The notes: generated by a model from the letters alone, not told the origin. Positions 1 through 12,310 are shown, numbered from the stretch's first letter. The stretch is 64,000 nt of DNA from Phytophthora quininea (GCA_011947345.1 JAAVTG010000670.1:372001-436000), one strand, 5' to 3'. Translations and numbers: made by a program.

Positions 1-2
1 AA

Positions 3-752
3 TTTGCTACAGAATTTTGGGAGGAACATGCAGCCTACCCTGACTCTGCAATTTTTAATGTTGACGAGACTGCAATCTATTTCGACACGCCCCCCACAAA
101 ATCTGGGCCATTAAGGGACGTAAAGGCTCCGTCAAGGTGAAGCACGTCCAGAACAACTCGGGTAGGCTTACTGCTGTGCTTACAATCAGAGCGGACGGTA
201 AGTTTTTCTATTAGTTTTTAATATTTTCTGAGCTAATTTTTTTACAGGAAAAAGCTACCTATTCTCTTCATATTGCGAGGAATGCCAGGTGGTGCCGTGG
301 AGACCGATGAGCTTCCAACATATCCTGTAGGACATGTGTACACAGTCCAGGAGAATAGCTGGATGGACGCTACGGTCTGGCAAACATTCGTAAAGAGTCT
401 ACTGAAGTACGAAATCGACGCTCCCTCCGTACTTCTTTTGGATAATTTTGAGTCCCACGTATCGAAAGAAGGTCAAAATATCGTGGCGGATGAGACGTCT
501 GCCATTGTGTGCCCAGTTCCTCCTAACAGCACGTCCGTGTGCCAACCCCTCGATGTTGGGGTCATGGGTCCGCTGAAAAAGAAACTTGTCGCAGAGTGGC
601 TACGCGATAACGTTGCTGCTACTCGGACTGCCAAGGAAAAGCGCCGTGAGGCAGTGCTGCGTACAATTCGTGCGTGGGAAGACATATCAAGTGAGTGCGT
701 TGTCCGCAGTTTCGAAAAGGCAATTCCGAAGGAGCCGATCGCTTTAGTGTAG
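3..752 (+). mobile_element. pogo/Tigger-type DDE transposase remnant, 5' end outside window
   Basis: The reading holds the C-terminal catalytic half of a pogo/Tigger/jerky-type transposase. The three acidic blocks are visible: FNVDETAIYFD near base 50, LLLDNFESH near base 440 and QPLDVGVMGPLKKKL near base 545, giving a DDD-type triad. The frame is broken near base 101, where one A appears to be missing before the KIWAIKGRKG block. A GT..AG intron-like segment lies at 198-247, but splicing it does not restore frame with the block that starts near base 250. The segment is therefore best read as a decayed copy, or a copy with sequencing indels. The family call is secure from the motifs; activity is unlikely. 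Confidence 0.8.
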
Positions 753-1172
753 GACAATATACAAGATTCAGCAATAGCTTCAATATTGACCAATAGAAAT
801 TGAGTTTTGTTTTCGGGTCTTTCGGGGTCGAGTTTCCATGTCATTTGTCCTTTCTCTAACTATATAGCAAGTCCACGTCGGGGTGGGGTCGAGTTTCACC
901 GTCGTTGTCTGTATCTTTTACATAAATAAATTCATTTTACAATTACAGTCCTGCATTCACTCAGTGCGTGTTCATTTTCAATTAAAAAGTAAGACGACTT
1001 TTAGTTAATAAAGACGAGTTTATGAGGGGTTTGAGTAAAAGTAAAACGGAATTTTGGATTGTGCAATATCAGTTTTGGTGCGCCTTGTAACTTTGTGAAA
1101 CTATAAAAATAACATTCAAAACTTGACAGTAGAATAAAAATAACAGTTTGAATAACTCAACAATGAGTTGTT
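753..1172. other. AT-rich gap without a recognised gene
   Basis: The stretch is AT-rich, with several AATAAA-like strings and no sustained coding signal. It probably holds the 3' end of the pogo-type element. I did not find a convincing terminal inverted repeat. Confidence 0.4.
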
Positions 1173-1565
1173 TTATTGAAGAGCCTTAAGAGGATCCTCT
1201 AGTTGCGCTAGGTTACTCGCAGGAACAGGAGAAGCGTCTATTAGCGATTCCAAACGAGTCTGCAAACTCGAGTCGATGGATGTGTCGATGTCTGGGATCT
1301 TCAACAGCAGCGTGTCCAAAATGCTTGGTAAAGGGAGTGTTTCCTTAAAGAAATACCCAAGTTTTTGCTTAAGAAAATACGCTTTGTTTTGCGCCTTTCT
1401 TGTTTTCTTGCGCTGTACCTCTCGCTTCTTTTGTGCCCTCTTGAAGAACCCGTTTTTCTTCTTCAGGTACCTTCTTTTAGAGTACACCGTCGCCAACACT
1501 TTCTTGCACTTCGGGCAGCTCCGCTTTGCGATGGCGTGGCACTTTGGCTTCGCCTTCGGTTGCAT
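1173..1565 (-). CDS. small basic hypothetical protein with a CxxC pair
   Basis: An intact 130-codon frame begins at an ATG (1563-1565). The product is very basic in its N-terminal half, with a SCPKCKK knuckle near residue 16 and long Lys/Arg stretches up to about residue 75. The C-terminal half is acidic and leucine-rich. A single CxxC pair could be half of a zinc site, but no partner pair is present. I do not recognise a family. It lies between transposon remnants and may belong to one. The overlapping plus-strand frames look like antisense shadows. Confidence 0.35.
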   Translation of the reverse strand: MQPKAKPKCHAIAKRSCPKCKKVLATVYSKRRYLKKKNGFFKRAQKKREVQRKKTRKAQNKAYFLKQKLGYFFKETLPLPSILDTLLLKIPDIDTSIDSSLQTRLESLIDASPVPASNLAQLEDPLKALQ

Positions 1566-1648
1566 TTAGGAAACTGATGTAATTTGAAGTCGGTGGCTGT
1601 ATTGTGCGAAGACGGTTGTTGAGGTTAAGTTGTCATTTTATTTCTGCA

Positions 1649-1942
1649 ATGTCGGACGCTCTGTCCGGCATGATTGACCTTGCCCTCCAGCAAGTATTGA
1701 AGAGGCCAGATCCTATCCCCTCGTCGCAGCACGAGGCAGCCATGACTGATAGGAAGACGCAGGGTTTGCAACGTGTTGGTCGGGTGGTGCCGGTTTCGGA
1801 AGATGACTGGGACTCCGTGGGTATCATATTCAACAAGTACGCGCCCACACAGCGGGACATTGACGCCCAGGAATACGGAGCGCCTTTCAACAATCTCGTA
1901 AAAACAATCAAGAGCACCGGCGAGGACACTCCACCGTGGTAG
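1649..1942 (+). CDS. hypothetical protein resembling the oomycete DUF6818-type domain, probably broken
   Basis: The frame starts at ATG 1649. It contains the block DDWDSVGIIFNKYAPTQRD followed by a GAPFNNLVKTIKSTGED segment. The spacing of Trp, the (Y/F)N pair and the KxTG-like motif recalls the domain annotated DUF6818 in many oomycete repeat-associated proteins; this is from memory of the family, not a search. The frame ends at a TAG right after PPW. A neighbouring frame continues with a plausible VVDGARRLGVAIAQKT block to about 2040, which suggests a frameshift or a degraded gene. Function unknown. Confidence 0.35.
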   Translation: MSDALSGMIDLALQQVLKRPDPIPSSQHEAAMTDRKTQGLQRVGRVVPVSEDDWDSVGIIFNKYAPTQRDIDAQEYGAPFNNLVKTIKSTGEDTPPW

Positions 1943-3568
1943 TTGATGGGGCCCGCCGTCTAGGCGTCGCCATAGCCCAGAAGACAGCCGTCGCAGCCTT
2001 TGATGCGTGTTCAAGACCATCCGTCATCCGCACGCGTGTGACTAAGGGTCGCCTCCATCTTCACGAAGGAGAAATGGGAGATTGCCCTCGAGGATTAAAA
2101 AGTTTTGCGTAGCGGTCAGGCGGACCCACCACAGCAGCCCATGACAGCAGTGCTAGCCCCTCCACCTCTGCCTCGAACTTAGAATGTTAAGATCGCACGT
2201 GCGAGACCAGGATCTGTGCCCGTTTTTGACTTAATGCTTGCGGGTCTTACACGCCTAACAGACTTGTGGGCCGGTCGGGTCGCCGTCCTCTGGCGGAAGG
2301 TGAGCCTGCGAACCATCATTCAAGCAGCAAAATTGAGATGCGTTAATTGTCAGTCTTTATTATTTATGGGTATGAATATAATGTTTTGTGTTATTGAAAT
2401 GATTAAATACGCCCCTCAGTCGACATACGCAATGTTTTGGCGTTATCTTGACCTGCGCCAGTTTAGCAGCGCCGATTACGTAGATCTGGCTGAGGAAATG
2501 CCAATGTCGGCCACAAACCAGCACATCGAGGTGCTGCAGGCTCAGCTTGGGATGTGGAGTTCATCTCCAAGAAGTTGCAATCAAGCCACCTCAACTTGCT
2601 TGATAGACGAGATCTACCCACCTAATAGCAACGCGGAGCCCCAGTGTATTGAGTTCGGAGATCGCATTCTATAGCGGCATAAGATGGGCACTGTACGTCT
2701 TGCTGAGCGTCATCCCTTAACATCGTGAAGCGTCTCTTTAGCGCCGCTAGAATGCTACTGTGGTACGAGTGGAACCGACTCGCACCGATCACTCTTGAGA
2801 TGATTATCTTTTTTATGAAGAGTATTGAGATGTGACAGTTGTTGACGCGTGCATCTAGACAGCTAGATGCTTATTGGTTCAACTGATAATGTTTTTTTAG
2901 CAAGTTCGTATTATTTATTTGTTTTGGCTATGGCATTGCCTGCCGCTACATATTCTTGCTCTCCACAGAAATAGGTATAAATGATAATGTAGGGTTCCTT
3001 GCTAATCGATGACCTAAGCAACTTCGTACTTGGCGCGTCCTTTTAACATATTTTATCACTGATTTACCACGAATGTAACCGGTTAAATTGGGCTGCATGA
3101 AATACGCCTGTTAGTGGGGCGCGCAAGAAGTCGTGTGGTGGCTACAGATTTAGGGTGTACTAAAACAATGACTACCTAGACATCATGAACCGATTCATTG
3201 GACCGCGGACCGTCTACCTGGTCGTAACTTGTCGGCTCCTCTATACTTTGTAGCCATATACTTTTTATTTCGGAGTGACTGCTGTCACATCCTGAAAACA
3301 AAAACGATACAGGTATGTAGACGGTATGTGGCTCGTCTGTAATTTACAACTCGGCGCCGTTACCTGTGAAAAGTTATAGCTGATTTGCGCTGTCGCATGC
3401 TACGCATTCGGCGATTTGTGGCGCAGGAACAAAAGGCGGGGAGAAGCGGAAAGGGGACGGACGAATGACCAGCGTATGCAAGCAATCGCGACCGGTATGT
3501 ACTAAAGATGTATATCAGCTACATGACGGTCGGCTGGATTCACAAGTACGTGTTCTGTAGGAAAGTTG
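1943..3568. other. long gap with no supported gene
   Basis: Only one open frame over 100 codons occurs (2216-2674, +). Its composition is not convincing and I recognise no motif in it. The rest is AT-rich with short frames. The right part leads into the Mutator-like element, so some of it is likely that element's 5' flank. No terminal inverted repeat or target-site duplication could be fixed by eye. Confidence 0.4.
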
Positions 3569-6500
3569 TGGCGACAGCGACTCGGAATTTAATCCAGAAA
3601 GCGATGGCCTTAGCTCCGAGTCAGAGCGCCCTTGGAAAATTCGTGCGGGAACTCGCACTATGCTAGATCCGGTTGTTACTGAAACCGGCAAGCGTCACGA
3701 ACCCGCCACACAAATGCACTCATACACACCTATGGAGTCATCGGTGTTTAAGGACTGGGGGACTTTTTCAGTGCTTTCAATGAATATTGCAAGACCACGC
3801 ACCAACCGTTCAGGTAATAATGTTGGGTATTTTTAAGTTTTTACTAAATGATTTTTTCTCCTTTTGAAAAGAAGACGAAGCACCATTAGTGTTGCTAGCC
3901 GGAATAAAAGTGGGGAAACGGTCGTGGCAATATCCTAACCAGCGGAATGGAACGTCTACCAAATAATATTTGTGTGTATGGATGGATGGTCTACGCAAAG
4001 CAGGGTTAAGTTCGCAGTAGTTGTAACTAAACATAATGTACACTAATTAATATTTTTAGGCAAAGGAATTCGCCTGATGCAAAACTTTCAAGGTTGCAAT
4101 TGTTCGGCGCAGATGGTTGCAACTACCAAGAGCATCAGGATTGATGCAGACTTTGCGGTCCACGTAGCACAACAACGAACGACGCACACGTATTCGCTAA
4201 ACGAGCATATCTGGAAGGCTTATGCAGAAAACCGGCGTATCGATGACCCGAAAATCATTAACATGGTTCGTAAGTTTATTGCAATGGACTCCAAGTTCGA
4301 AAAACTCCATCGTTTCGTGCTCGACAATACTGGTAAGTTCATGCAGGTTGGGTTTCGATAGTATGTAGAAGATTTTACAGTATGTGTGTATATGTGAATG
4401 CTCCAGACTAAGAGGTCACTTCACAGGACGTGCGCAACATGATACAGAATGTGAAATCCGAGGATGTGGAAGAGCGCGTGCGCAACCTTTTAAATGATTT
4501 CAAGGCAGAGAATGCAGGAAACACGGCGCAGCGGTGTGTGAATGACGAAAATGTTGCAACTGGTATGACTTTTCAAAATGCTGGTATGCGGAAGATGTTC
4601 TCTCTGTTTATGCTGAAGTTATTCTGGTGGATTCCACACACAAGATCAATGATTTACGGTACAAACTAATCTCGTTCATGGTAATGGACGCATTCTGCAA
4701 GGGGCAATTTGTTCAGCATGCTCTCGTCGGAGGAGACGAATGAAAATATGGAAAATGTGGTGGAAGCATTTCAAACAAACAACGCTGATTGGAAGCTAGT
4801 GGACGTTATAATGGTATGTTGCTGTCTATTAGATTGAATCGCCATAAAAACTAACGTATGTAGTATTGACAACCCAAGTCAACAAGGACATGAAGGAGAT
4901 AGCGATGTTGGAGGAGATGTTTCCGCGGACACGTGTGTTGCTGTGACGGTTCCTCGTACTGAAGTGGCTTAAACAAATTGAAGGTGCGTTATAAGCTACA
5001 CGTATCGATATACAAAGGAAATAGTTCTGGGGGTGGGGAGTGGGGGTGATTCAGGTGCCGAAGGTAACCACCCTTTCGTGAAGTACTTTAAAGACAATTG
5101 GGACACCTGCAAACAGCATTGAGCGCAATATTTACGACAGGATGTTCCACATTTAGGGAACAACACGAGCAATCGCATAGCGTCAGGCTGGAGTAAGCTA
5201 AAACCTGAAATATGTGGGGACACTCCTCTCGGTGAATACGTGGAGTCGATTATTGCACTGCAACTGCTAAAGGAGCGAGTGTTCGAGCGAAATACCAATG
5301 TGTTGTTGAGTGTGGTTTGTACGTGGTACTATTTGGCTCTACTATCTATTCATTTTTATATGGAGCGCATTGGCGATAGCATCCATACTGAATACGATTC
5401 GGAAATGAATTCGCTTTTACACGAAACTACCGAGCACGCTGCTGACCTTGTGTTCCCTGGTTACGTGTACGCGGCGAAGGTCAGACAATAGAATATATGT
5501 TGGTATGTATTGACATGTGTCTTCTACGCCTACAGATATCTACCATCATGGCATATAAAAAGAGAAGAGTGTTTTTTCAGCGTCAGTAGCGGTGGTGCTG
5601 GCGCACTGGACTACACATCGGACTTGGAGCAGTGGGAATGTTCTTGTTCGTTTGTGAGAACAATGCTTCCTCCATGTTAGCATGCCATCTACTTCCGCAG
5701 AATAATAAGGCAACAAACTGATGATGAAGATAATGTTTACTCAGTGCAATAAATATTTCTGCATGTATTGTTCTGGATGGGCGTCAAGCCACTCATTTCG
5801 ATTGGCAAAGTACATCAACGGTGGCGCACATACTACGACATGCCACAGACGACACATGTACAGCCTATTCGAGACGTACAAGTCAAGAACGTTGCACCCC
5901 GACCGTATGCCCTCGATGAGCGGCAGAAATGGCGAGCATTCAGGGCATTGCAAGACAAAGTTACGCCATTGCAAATGGCACCAAACGCTTTAAGCAGTTA
6001 TACGCAGCTCTTGAAGTTTTTCTCGGGATTATTGAAGGCTCGGGTGTACCGCTAGTTACTACTGGTTCATGGTCCAAAAACGACGACGGCGCTTTGAGTG
6101 ACGCTCTAACCGACATGCTCCCCAGTGGTGATGATGAGGAAATACCTGAATCACAGCCAAGCAAACGCGAAAAGGAAGATTTGCCTGATGCTGATTTTGA
6201 ACCAGCACCCAAAGTCCGAGCTGAGCAAGTAGCACCCACGCTTGACAGTCCCGCTTCAGTCGGTGCTTCAGATTAACCTAAGTCAATGCTACCTGCGTGC
6301 AATAACTCTAGTAGTGAACCTTCAACCACCTTGAGCAAGCCGTTCAAGCTCAGCAAAGTGAGTGGTCGACCAAAGGCGACGAAAAAGACGCGATCTTAGT
6401 ATCCCAAAAAGGAGAAAACACCAATTCAAGAGTCCGAAGACGCCATTTCGCTGGATCTGGACAGTTCAGAAGAGTCTGATGACTATCGTCTCCATGAATC

Positions 6501-7411
6501 AAAGACTCCATCTCCGGTGGCTTTTAGGTCAGTATGTGGCGCTTCATATGAATCGCTCACATACAATAAGTGGCATGACGCGGTTATGAATTTGCCGGTA
6601 CGAAGCGTGAAGACAACGACAGTGAAGCGGATTGCCGGTCAAGGCAAACAAAGGAACGCGAACTCCGACCGTCTTGATAAAGTCTTCGCTGTTCTCCGTG
6701 ACACGGCGGTTTACGCGCGGGTTCGCATAAAACACAACGAGGTAAGAGCTGCGATAAGTTTTTATATGTGGTAATATGTGTTAATGCTTCCGGTTTGCAT
6801 TTGCTATTGAATCTAATTATTGTTGTAGCTTTGTTTTATGTATAAAGCATTTGCTTTTCGTACCGACGAAAGGCTGAATGATAAGTGCATCCGAATCGCC
6901 GTTTATACAATGATGAAAGAACAGACAAATGTTGAGATTGTTGACGCAAGTATGCTCCATCACATCAAGGGGAACGAGATCCATCTCCATGAAAACCTTT
7001 GCGATGCGTTTCACCGCGAAACCGGGATTATTTTTATGCCTGTAAACATCAGCAATATGGATTGGTGTTTGTGGATGGTGGACTTCATGAAAAGGGCTGA
7101 TAATCCAACTCGATCCGCCCCAAAGCGCCCAGGACATGTTTGCCTAAGTAAAATCTGCAAGCCGTACATCGCATCATTGTTAAAGGGTAACTACGCCATA
7201 TTCAAGAATACAAAAGGACGACGAAATCCGCCAAAGCGACGGCTACAACTGCGGCGTCATTGTTATTCACTGCATGGAGAGTTATATTCGCGGACGCGTC
7301 GTCAAACAACCAACTTCATTGCTGCTTCAGAGCATTCGTGTTTCCTACTTCATCGAAGTTCTTCGTCGCGTTCGTCCCGAGAAGAACTCACGTTTATTTG
7401 GGTAGCAAGGT
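3569..7411 (+). mobile_element. decayed Mutator-like element: DDE transposase, SWIM finger and Ulp1-like protease
   Basis: Pieces of one multi-exon gene can be followed across frames. Near 3730-3812 an FNEYCKTTHQPF segment ends at a GT donor. Near 3870-4040 comes a region containing IIFVCMDGWST, typical of the N-terminal DNA-binding-like part of such transposases. At 4077-4660 the MULE core follows, with the first catalytic Asp in VILVDSTHKIN (codon 4630-4632). Near 4890 VNKDMKE stands where VDKDM is usual, so the second Asp is Asn. At 4944-4946 TGA replaces the Cys of the CxxHVLKWL block. Near 5612-5690 a SWIM finger CxCx(9)CxH has TAG (5678-5680) between Cys and His. Near 7040-7411 a C48/Ulp1 domain keeps DGYNCG but has DW in place of the catalytic HW. 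Clearly inactive as read; the ends are not defined. Confidence 0.75.
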
Positions 7412-7919
7412 TTTTTGCATTAAGATACGATGAAATCCATACATTTGCTACGTGTAGTTCATACTCTTGTTGCGCGCTTCTGGCGCGAGCCTGTCGATCA
7501 CTTATACCGTCACGGAAATATAACCACTGCAAACGAATTTTATGTGTTTGCGCAAACAGTAGTGTGTGGGTACAATGTACCTGTAGAGACGGCCTTTTTA
7601 TTTTCTTACACAAATCTACCAGACGAGAGAGCATCGATCGTGAAGATGAAGGAAGTCGAGAAGCGCATCGGTTCCGTGCTCCCAGAGGAGTTTGGGATGA
7701 TCTAGACAACTGGAGACGCGGCACCGGTCTACCACTTCAAGAATCTATCTACTCGCGCCTCGGTGGCCTTCCTCCGGCGGATTATTACCGTGAACAAAGC
7801 TATCTGATCCATGTGCACGAGCGACCTTCGACAAGCAAACTCCGTCAGTGTGGAAGCAGTCCCAAGATTGCACATCGACGTTCATTGCTTTTACAACTCT
7901 AACACAAACTACGACAAAA
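7412..7919. other. gap between the Mutator-like element and the GH81 gene
   Basis: A 91-codon frame occurs at 7430-7705 (+), including the segment GNITTANEFYVFAQT. I recognise no family in it, and it may be the tail of the neighbouring element. The remainder has no supported feature and ends at the convergent 3' end of the GH81 gene. Confidence 0.35.
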
Positions 7920-10314
7920 CTATGCACCAGTCTGGGCTGCGGTGCTGTTGCTGCGAGCGGCGGCATTGTAGAGTGCCCACGACCGGGTAAGACCATCGTC
8001 CATCACAGCCTCTTGCAGTTTGGTGAGCGCGTCCTCCTGGTCCACAGCAGCCTCGTTGACCAGCAGCAGCGATAGCCAGGCGTTGGTCGTGTTGGCTTCC
8101 GTGACGATGGCCTCCTTGGACAGGATGTCGTTCCATTCTTGCTGGATGAACTCGGTCGTGCGCACCATGGCGTTGATCGGCGACACTGGGATCATCTGGA
8201 TGCCGTGGATCGCGTACTTCTCGGAGCTGAACCACGTCGCGTACGCCGCCTTGTTGTCGAAGAAGATGCCGGTCACGTGGTTCGGCACGAACTCGGGCGG
8301 GTGGATTGTGTTGTCCGACTTCATGAGGAAGTACGTGCGGATAGCGCGTGCGTTCAGACGCAGCATGAGACTGCCCAGGTCTTCCACCGCCTTGTTCTTG
8401 CAGACTTGTCCCCACAGCTTCATGCCGTAGTAAAAGTTGACATCCTCCGAAGTACTCTCCTCGTCCTTGCCGTCTTGCATGGGCGTGACGCCGTGGGAGT
8501 ACGAGTGGCCGAGGTAGAACGAGAAGTGTCTGAACCGGGGAAGAACGGATCGTCGGTGCTCGGGTTGGCGACATCGCGCAGCATCATCCAGATCATGTCC
8601 TCCAGCTCCTTCATGCGCTTCCACGTAGGGTCCAAACTCTTCAGCATAGCGGAAGCAGTGACCCAGTACCCGTAGTGGTAGTGGTGGTCATTGTACACCG
8701 AGTTGCCGAAGTCTGCGTTGACATCTTTGGCGGTGAAGCTCTGGCTGCTGACGAGACCTCCGTACGACGTCTCGTAGTTGAGAGGGGCTCCAGAGTGTTG
8801 TCGAGGAACGGCTCAATCATCTTCTCCAGCTTCGTGAGGCAAGTGGACAGCAAATTCTTGTCCTCGCCAACGACGGCGGGGTCTGCCGCCATGAGGCACA
8901 GCGACGCGTACTTTTGGTAAAGCTTGCCGTTGAAGTACCAGCTCGTCTTGTTGAGGGACCAGTCGCCGGCAATGTCCTCCTCGAGAGTCTTCAGTAGACC
9001 CACCTGTTTGACAACGTCGGCGGTTGGTTTGGTCGTCGGGTAAAAGTCCACTTCGAGGTCGTCCTCGTCTTCGGAGAGCGTCCACGTTCCTGTTGTGGTG
9101 ACCTGGCCGACCATCTTGCCTCGGGTCGTCGAATTCAAAACGATTGCTCCAGGAGCGTCTTCGGTGATGGCGTCCGTCAAGACGGGAAGGTGGTGAGGCA
9201 GCGCAAAGTGAAGAAGTCCATTGGTCGCGCAGCTCTTGCCCACTGCCTCCCATTTCAGAGAATATCCGGTTCGAGTCTCCACCGCCACATTACCGCCGCG
9301 AACCAAACAGGTTGCGTACTTGTCGTACACGGATGTGGCATCGCTGCTCGGCAGAACCGCAACACGAATCGTGCCGGTGTAGACGTCGCTGGAAACCAGC
9401 TTCTTGCCAGACTCGTCGAGAGCGAAGGTCGCTTTTGATCCCGTGTAGACCACCCACGTCTGGTTGCCGCCGATGTCCACGATGTACTTGCCGGTCTTGG
9501 TCTTGTCGACGATCGTCATGACATACTCGGACTCGATGCTGGCCGTCAACCGGTCGTAGGTTGCCGTCACAAATGCCATGCCGTGGACCAGCGCAGAGTC
9601 CAAGCACTGCTTCTTGTTGTCGAGGCATGCGCGGACGCGAACGCCAAAGTCGCTGATGGAGTAAATTTCGTAGAGAGGTTTCGCCTCGCCGGCAAACTCT
9701 TTGGCGGACAGAGTGATGTCGTTGACGAAGTCGTGCAGATAAAACTCGGCGACGCCGTCCGTAAGTGGGGACAGCTGACGGTAGTTGTACGAGTAGCACG
9801 CTTGGATGCCGTACGGAGCTTCCTTGGGCAATTTGACGGCGTACGGGTTGGACCAGCCAGGGTTGGCCCTCGTGTTGAGCTCTTCGGTGGTGGTGTGGAT
9901 GAGGTTTCCCCACCACTTGTTCGTCGGTAGGGGCTTTTTCAGCAAAGGCTCAGCCACGTTGATGATCGGCGCCATGTCTCCGAGTGCATTGCGCGGGAAC
10001 ATTTCCTTTGACGGTTCTTCTGTTGAAAACGGCGCGAAGAAGTGGCCTCCTGCGGTTGATGAACCGGTGGTGGGGGTAGCGGCAGACCCAGCGGCCGAGA
10101 TAGCTGCAGAATCAACGGCGAATTCTGAAGTGGAGTCGGATCCTGAAGCAGAGTTAAGCGCAGATTGAGTCGTGGAAATGGCTCGCTCCTCGCCATGCAC
10201 AGTGCCCTCGCGGTACGATGCGTCTTCTTCAACAAGCGAGAGGTCGAAAGCAGCGGTCGACGTTATGGTCATGGCCATCGCCACAGCGGCGTGCATCCAT
10301 CGTGTGAGCTTCAT
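7920..10314 (-). CDS. secreted GH81 endo-1,3-beta-glucanase, frame broken twice
   Basis: About 798 codons, the usual size for the family. The chosen start (ATG at 10312-10314) gives MKLTRWMHAAVAMAMTITST, a good signal peptide, followed by a Ser/Thr/Ala-rich stretch. The GH81 domain begins near residue 100, with LPTNKWWGNLI and then SNPYAVKLP. The catalytic half carries YNDHHYHYGYWV and, near the end, FPRFRHFSFYLGHSY and EESTSEDVN, which hold the expected acidic residues. GH81 enzymes hydrolyse internal beta-1,3-glucosidic bonds, the main wall glucan of oomycetes. Two shifts interrupt the frame, at 8784-8787 and 8537-8540. Each is cured by one extra base in a four-base G run, restoring EPPLNYET and FFPRFRHF. 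I favour consensus error over a pseudogene. Confidence 0.88.
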
Positions 10315-11271
10315 TCGTGAGCGAGTCTTGCGCAGCACTTGCCCACTAACTAGGAAATTTAAGAATGGTTGACTGGAACAAGTCTGTTGTGTGCTGGTGA
10401 CTACGACGGCAACACGAGCGAAAAATCCCAGCGCAGATCCCATGACGAATTGTTTGCGGTAGGACACTCAGCCACGTCGGAATGGATCCCACAGCGATTT
10501 TGCAGCTCGTCATGTGGGATCCGATGCGGGGCAGCTGGACTGGCAGAACATCGGCACGACCGCCTTGCCGTTGACCTGGTAATCTGACGTCGTGAAATGC
10601 TGTGGTGCTGGTGCACGAGCCTAAAAACTTTTAAACGCCAGAGAGCTTGCATCACCAGGATGGGACTTCGGGCAGTGCATCGAAATGCGCAAATCTGCTG
10701 AAGTCGCACTGCGGCAAGCATGATAAAACATGTCCGCTCTCACATTGGTCGAGCATGGCATTGTTGCTTTCCCGACACGAGCGCGTCGTGTTGGAAACAC
10801 TCTACGGCAGCCTGACCGACTGCTCGTTGCCATCAACGAATTTGTCGGCGGAGTAGGTGATGCTCGCTCGCCGATCTCCGCCACTTTCCTTCTTGAGCTC
10901 TGCTTGCTGCTTGACTTTACTGTCCGTGCAAGCGAGTGCTGCGCGTTGACACTTTTGGTCGCAGCTGGAGAAAGAGAAAGCTGGAGCACCTGGAACTGCA
11001 GAACAGCGAGCCAATATTACGAGTCTCAAGATGTGTCGAAGCGCTTCAAACAAAGGTTCGTCAGCATGGCCCCGAGGGCTCATTTCATTGCCCGTTGCCA
11101 TGCATGACGAAGGCTATCCAAGCGCTAAACTAGCGGCGCAATGAGTCAGAAGGCGTCATTACATGTTGCTTTCGTCTGGTTGCCTTCTCCTGCCTGAGAA
11201 AGTGGTGGGTGGCCGTCCAACTGCCGTTCGCCAAAAGCAAACACCGTCGAAGCGTCGCCAGTCTGCAAGTC
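10315..11271. other. divergent intergenic region, GH81 (-) and J-domain gene (+)
   Basis: About 950 bp separate two outward-facing start codons, so this must hold both promoters. No gene is supported; the open frames here are short and overlap on both strands. I could not assign an oomycete initiator element with confidence. Confidence 0.4.
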
Positions 11272-12163
11272 ATGGCCATCTCCGTGTCGGAGGCGTACGC
11301 GACGCTGGGGCTGGAGCAGGACGCCAGCCCCGAGCAGGTCAAGAAGGCCTACCGCAAGCTGGCGCTGCAGTTCCACCCGGACAAGAACTCGGACTCGGCG
11401 GCCACCGCCACGTTCCAGAAGCTCTCGGCCGCCTACAAGCGGCTGGACGACCACGCCAACGGCGTGCAGGACAGCGACGACGAGGACTTCTTCGAGGTGG
11501 CCGTGCCGTCCATGGAGGAGATGCTCTTCATGTTCGACATGCTGTTCGGCATGGCCGGCGCTCGCCCCGTCGTGGCGGCAAGCGAAACAAAGGCAGGGGC
11601 GTGCACGTCAACATGCGGCGCCGAGGGGGCCGCCAGCAATCGCCCTTCGGCCCGTCCTACATGGAGGAGGAGCTCATGGACATGTTCGCGCACCAAATGA
11701 TGTTTGGCGACGTCGAGGACTGCATGTTCGAAGAGGACTTGATGATGGACGGGAATTCGTCTCGGAGAGTCCTCCCTGGAGCTTCCAAGAAGACAAACCG
11801 GCGACGACGCCGAAGAGCAACCGAGCCAAACCCAAGACCCCCAAACCGGCGAAGAAGAAGAACGTTTTCTCGGCCCCACCGCCGGTGGGCAGCAAAGTCT
11901 GCATCTATGGAAGACAGGAAGCGGTACGGAGTCATTTGGAGGGGGCTGTGCGAAGTGCTTCACTAATGCTGTGTCCTGTGTATGCTTAGGAGGTCAAGTT
12001 CGTTGGCAACGTCCACTACGCCAAAGGCTCGTTCGTGGGTGTCGCGCTGACTGCCCCGGAGGGCAAGAACGACGGCTCGGTGAAAGGCGTGCGGTACTTT
12101 GAGTGCGCTCCGTGCCACGGGCTGATGGTGCGTCCCGAGGATGTGACGCCGCTGGCGGCGTGA
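11272..12163 (+). CDS. J-domain (DnaJ) and CAP-Gly domain fusion protein
   Basis: The start ATG 11272 opens a type J-domain: SEAYATLGLEQDASPEQVKK, then AYRKLALQFHPDKN with the HPD tripeptide near residue 38. An acidic, Met-rich middle follows (EELMDMFAHQMMFGDVED), then a Lys/Pro-rich linker. The C-terminus is a CAP-Gly domain: GSKVCIYGRQEA before an intron and EVKFVGNVHYAKGSFVGVAL, GKNDGSVKGVRYFEC after it. The intron is 11924-11989 (GTACGG..CTTAG, phase 0). J-domains stimulate Hsp70; CAP-Gly domains bind tubulin or EB-protein C-termini, so a chaperone role at microtubules is inferred. The frame breaks at 11565-11568 (CCCC) and 11751-11753 (GGG), each cured by one more base of the run. The stop is at 12161-12163, convergent with ABC copy A. 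Confidence 0.82.
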
Positions 12164-12310
12164 GCGAGAGCTGGAGGCGTTTTCAACGAAAGCAGAGACG
12201 AAAGAAGTCCATGCGTAACTCATTTTTAATGCAAACAAAGCGCGACACTGGACTGGTCTGTTCATGCAGTGGATGCATCGGTCGAGCTGGAGAGTCTCTC
12301 GCGTCGGAGC

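Noticed and set aside
2216..2674. 152-codon frame as a gene
   Set aside because: AT-rich, Met- and Ser-scattered composition, no domain, and surrounded by transposon debris.
8531..8787. Introns in the GH81 gene at the frame breaks
   Set aside because: No GT..AG pair bridges the frames, and adding one G to each run restores conserved GH81 residues without losing any.
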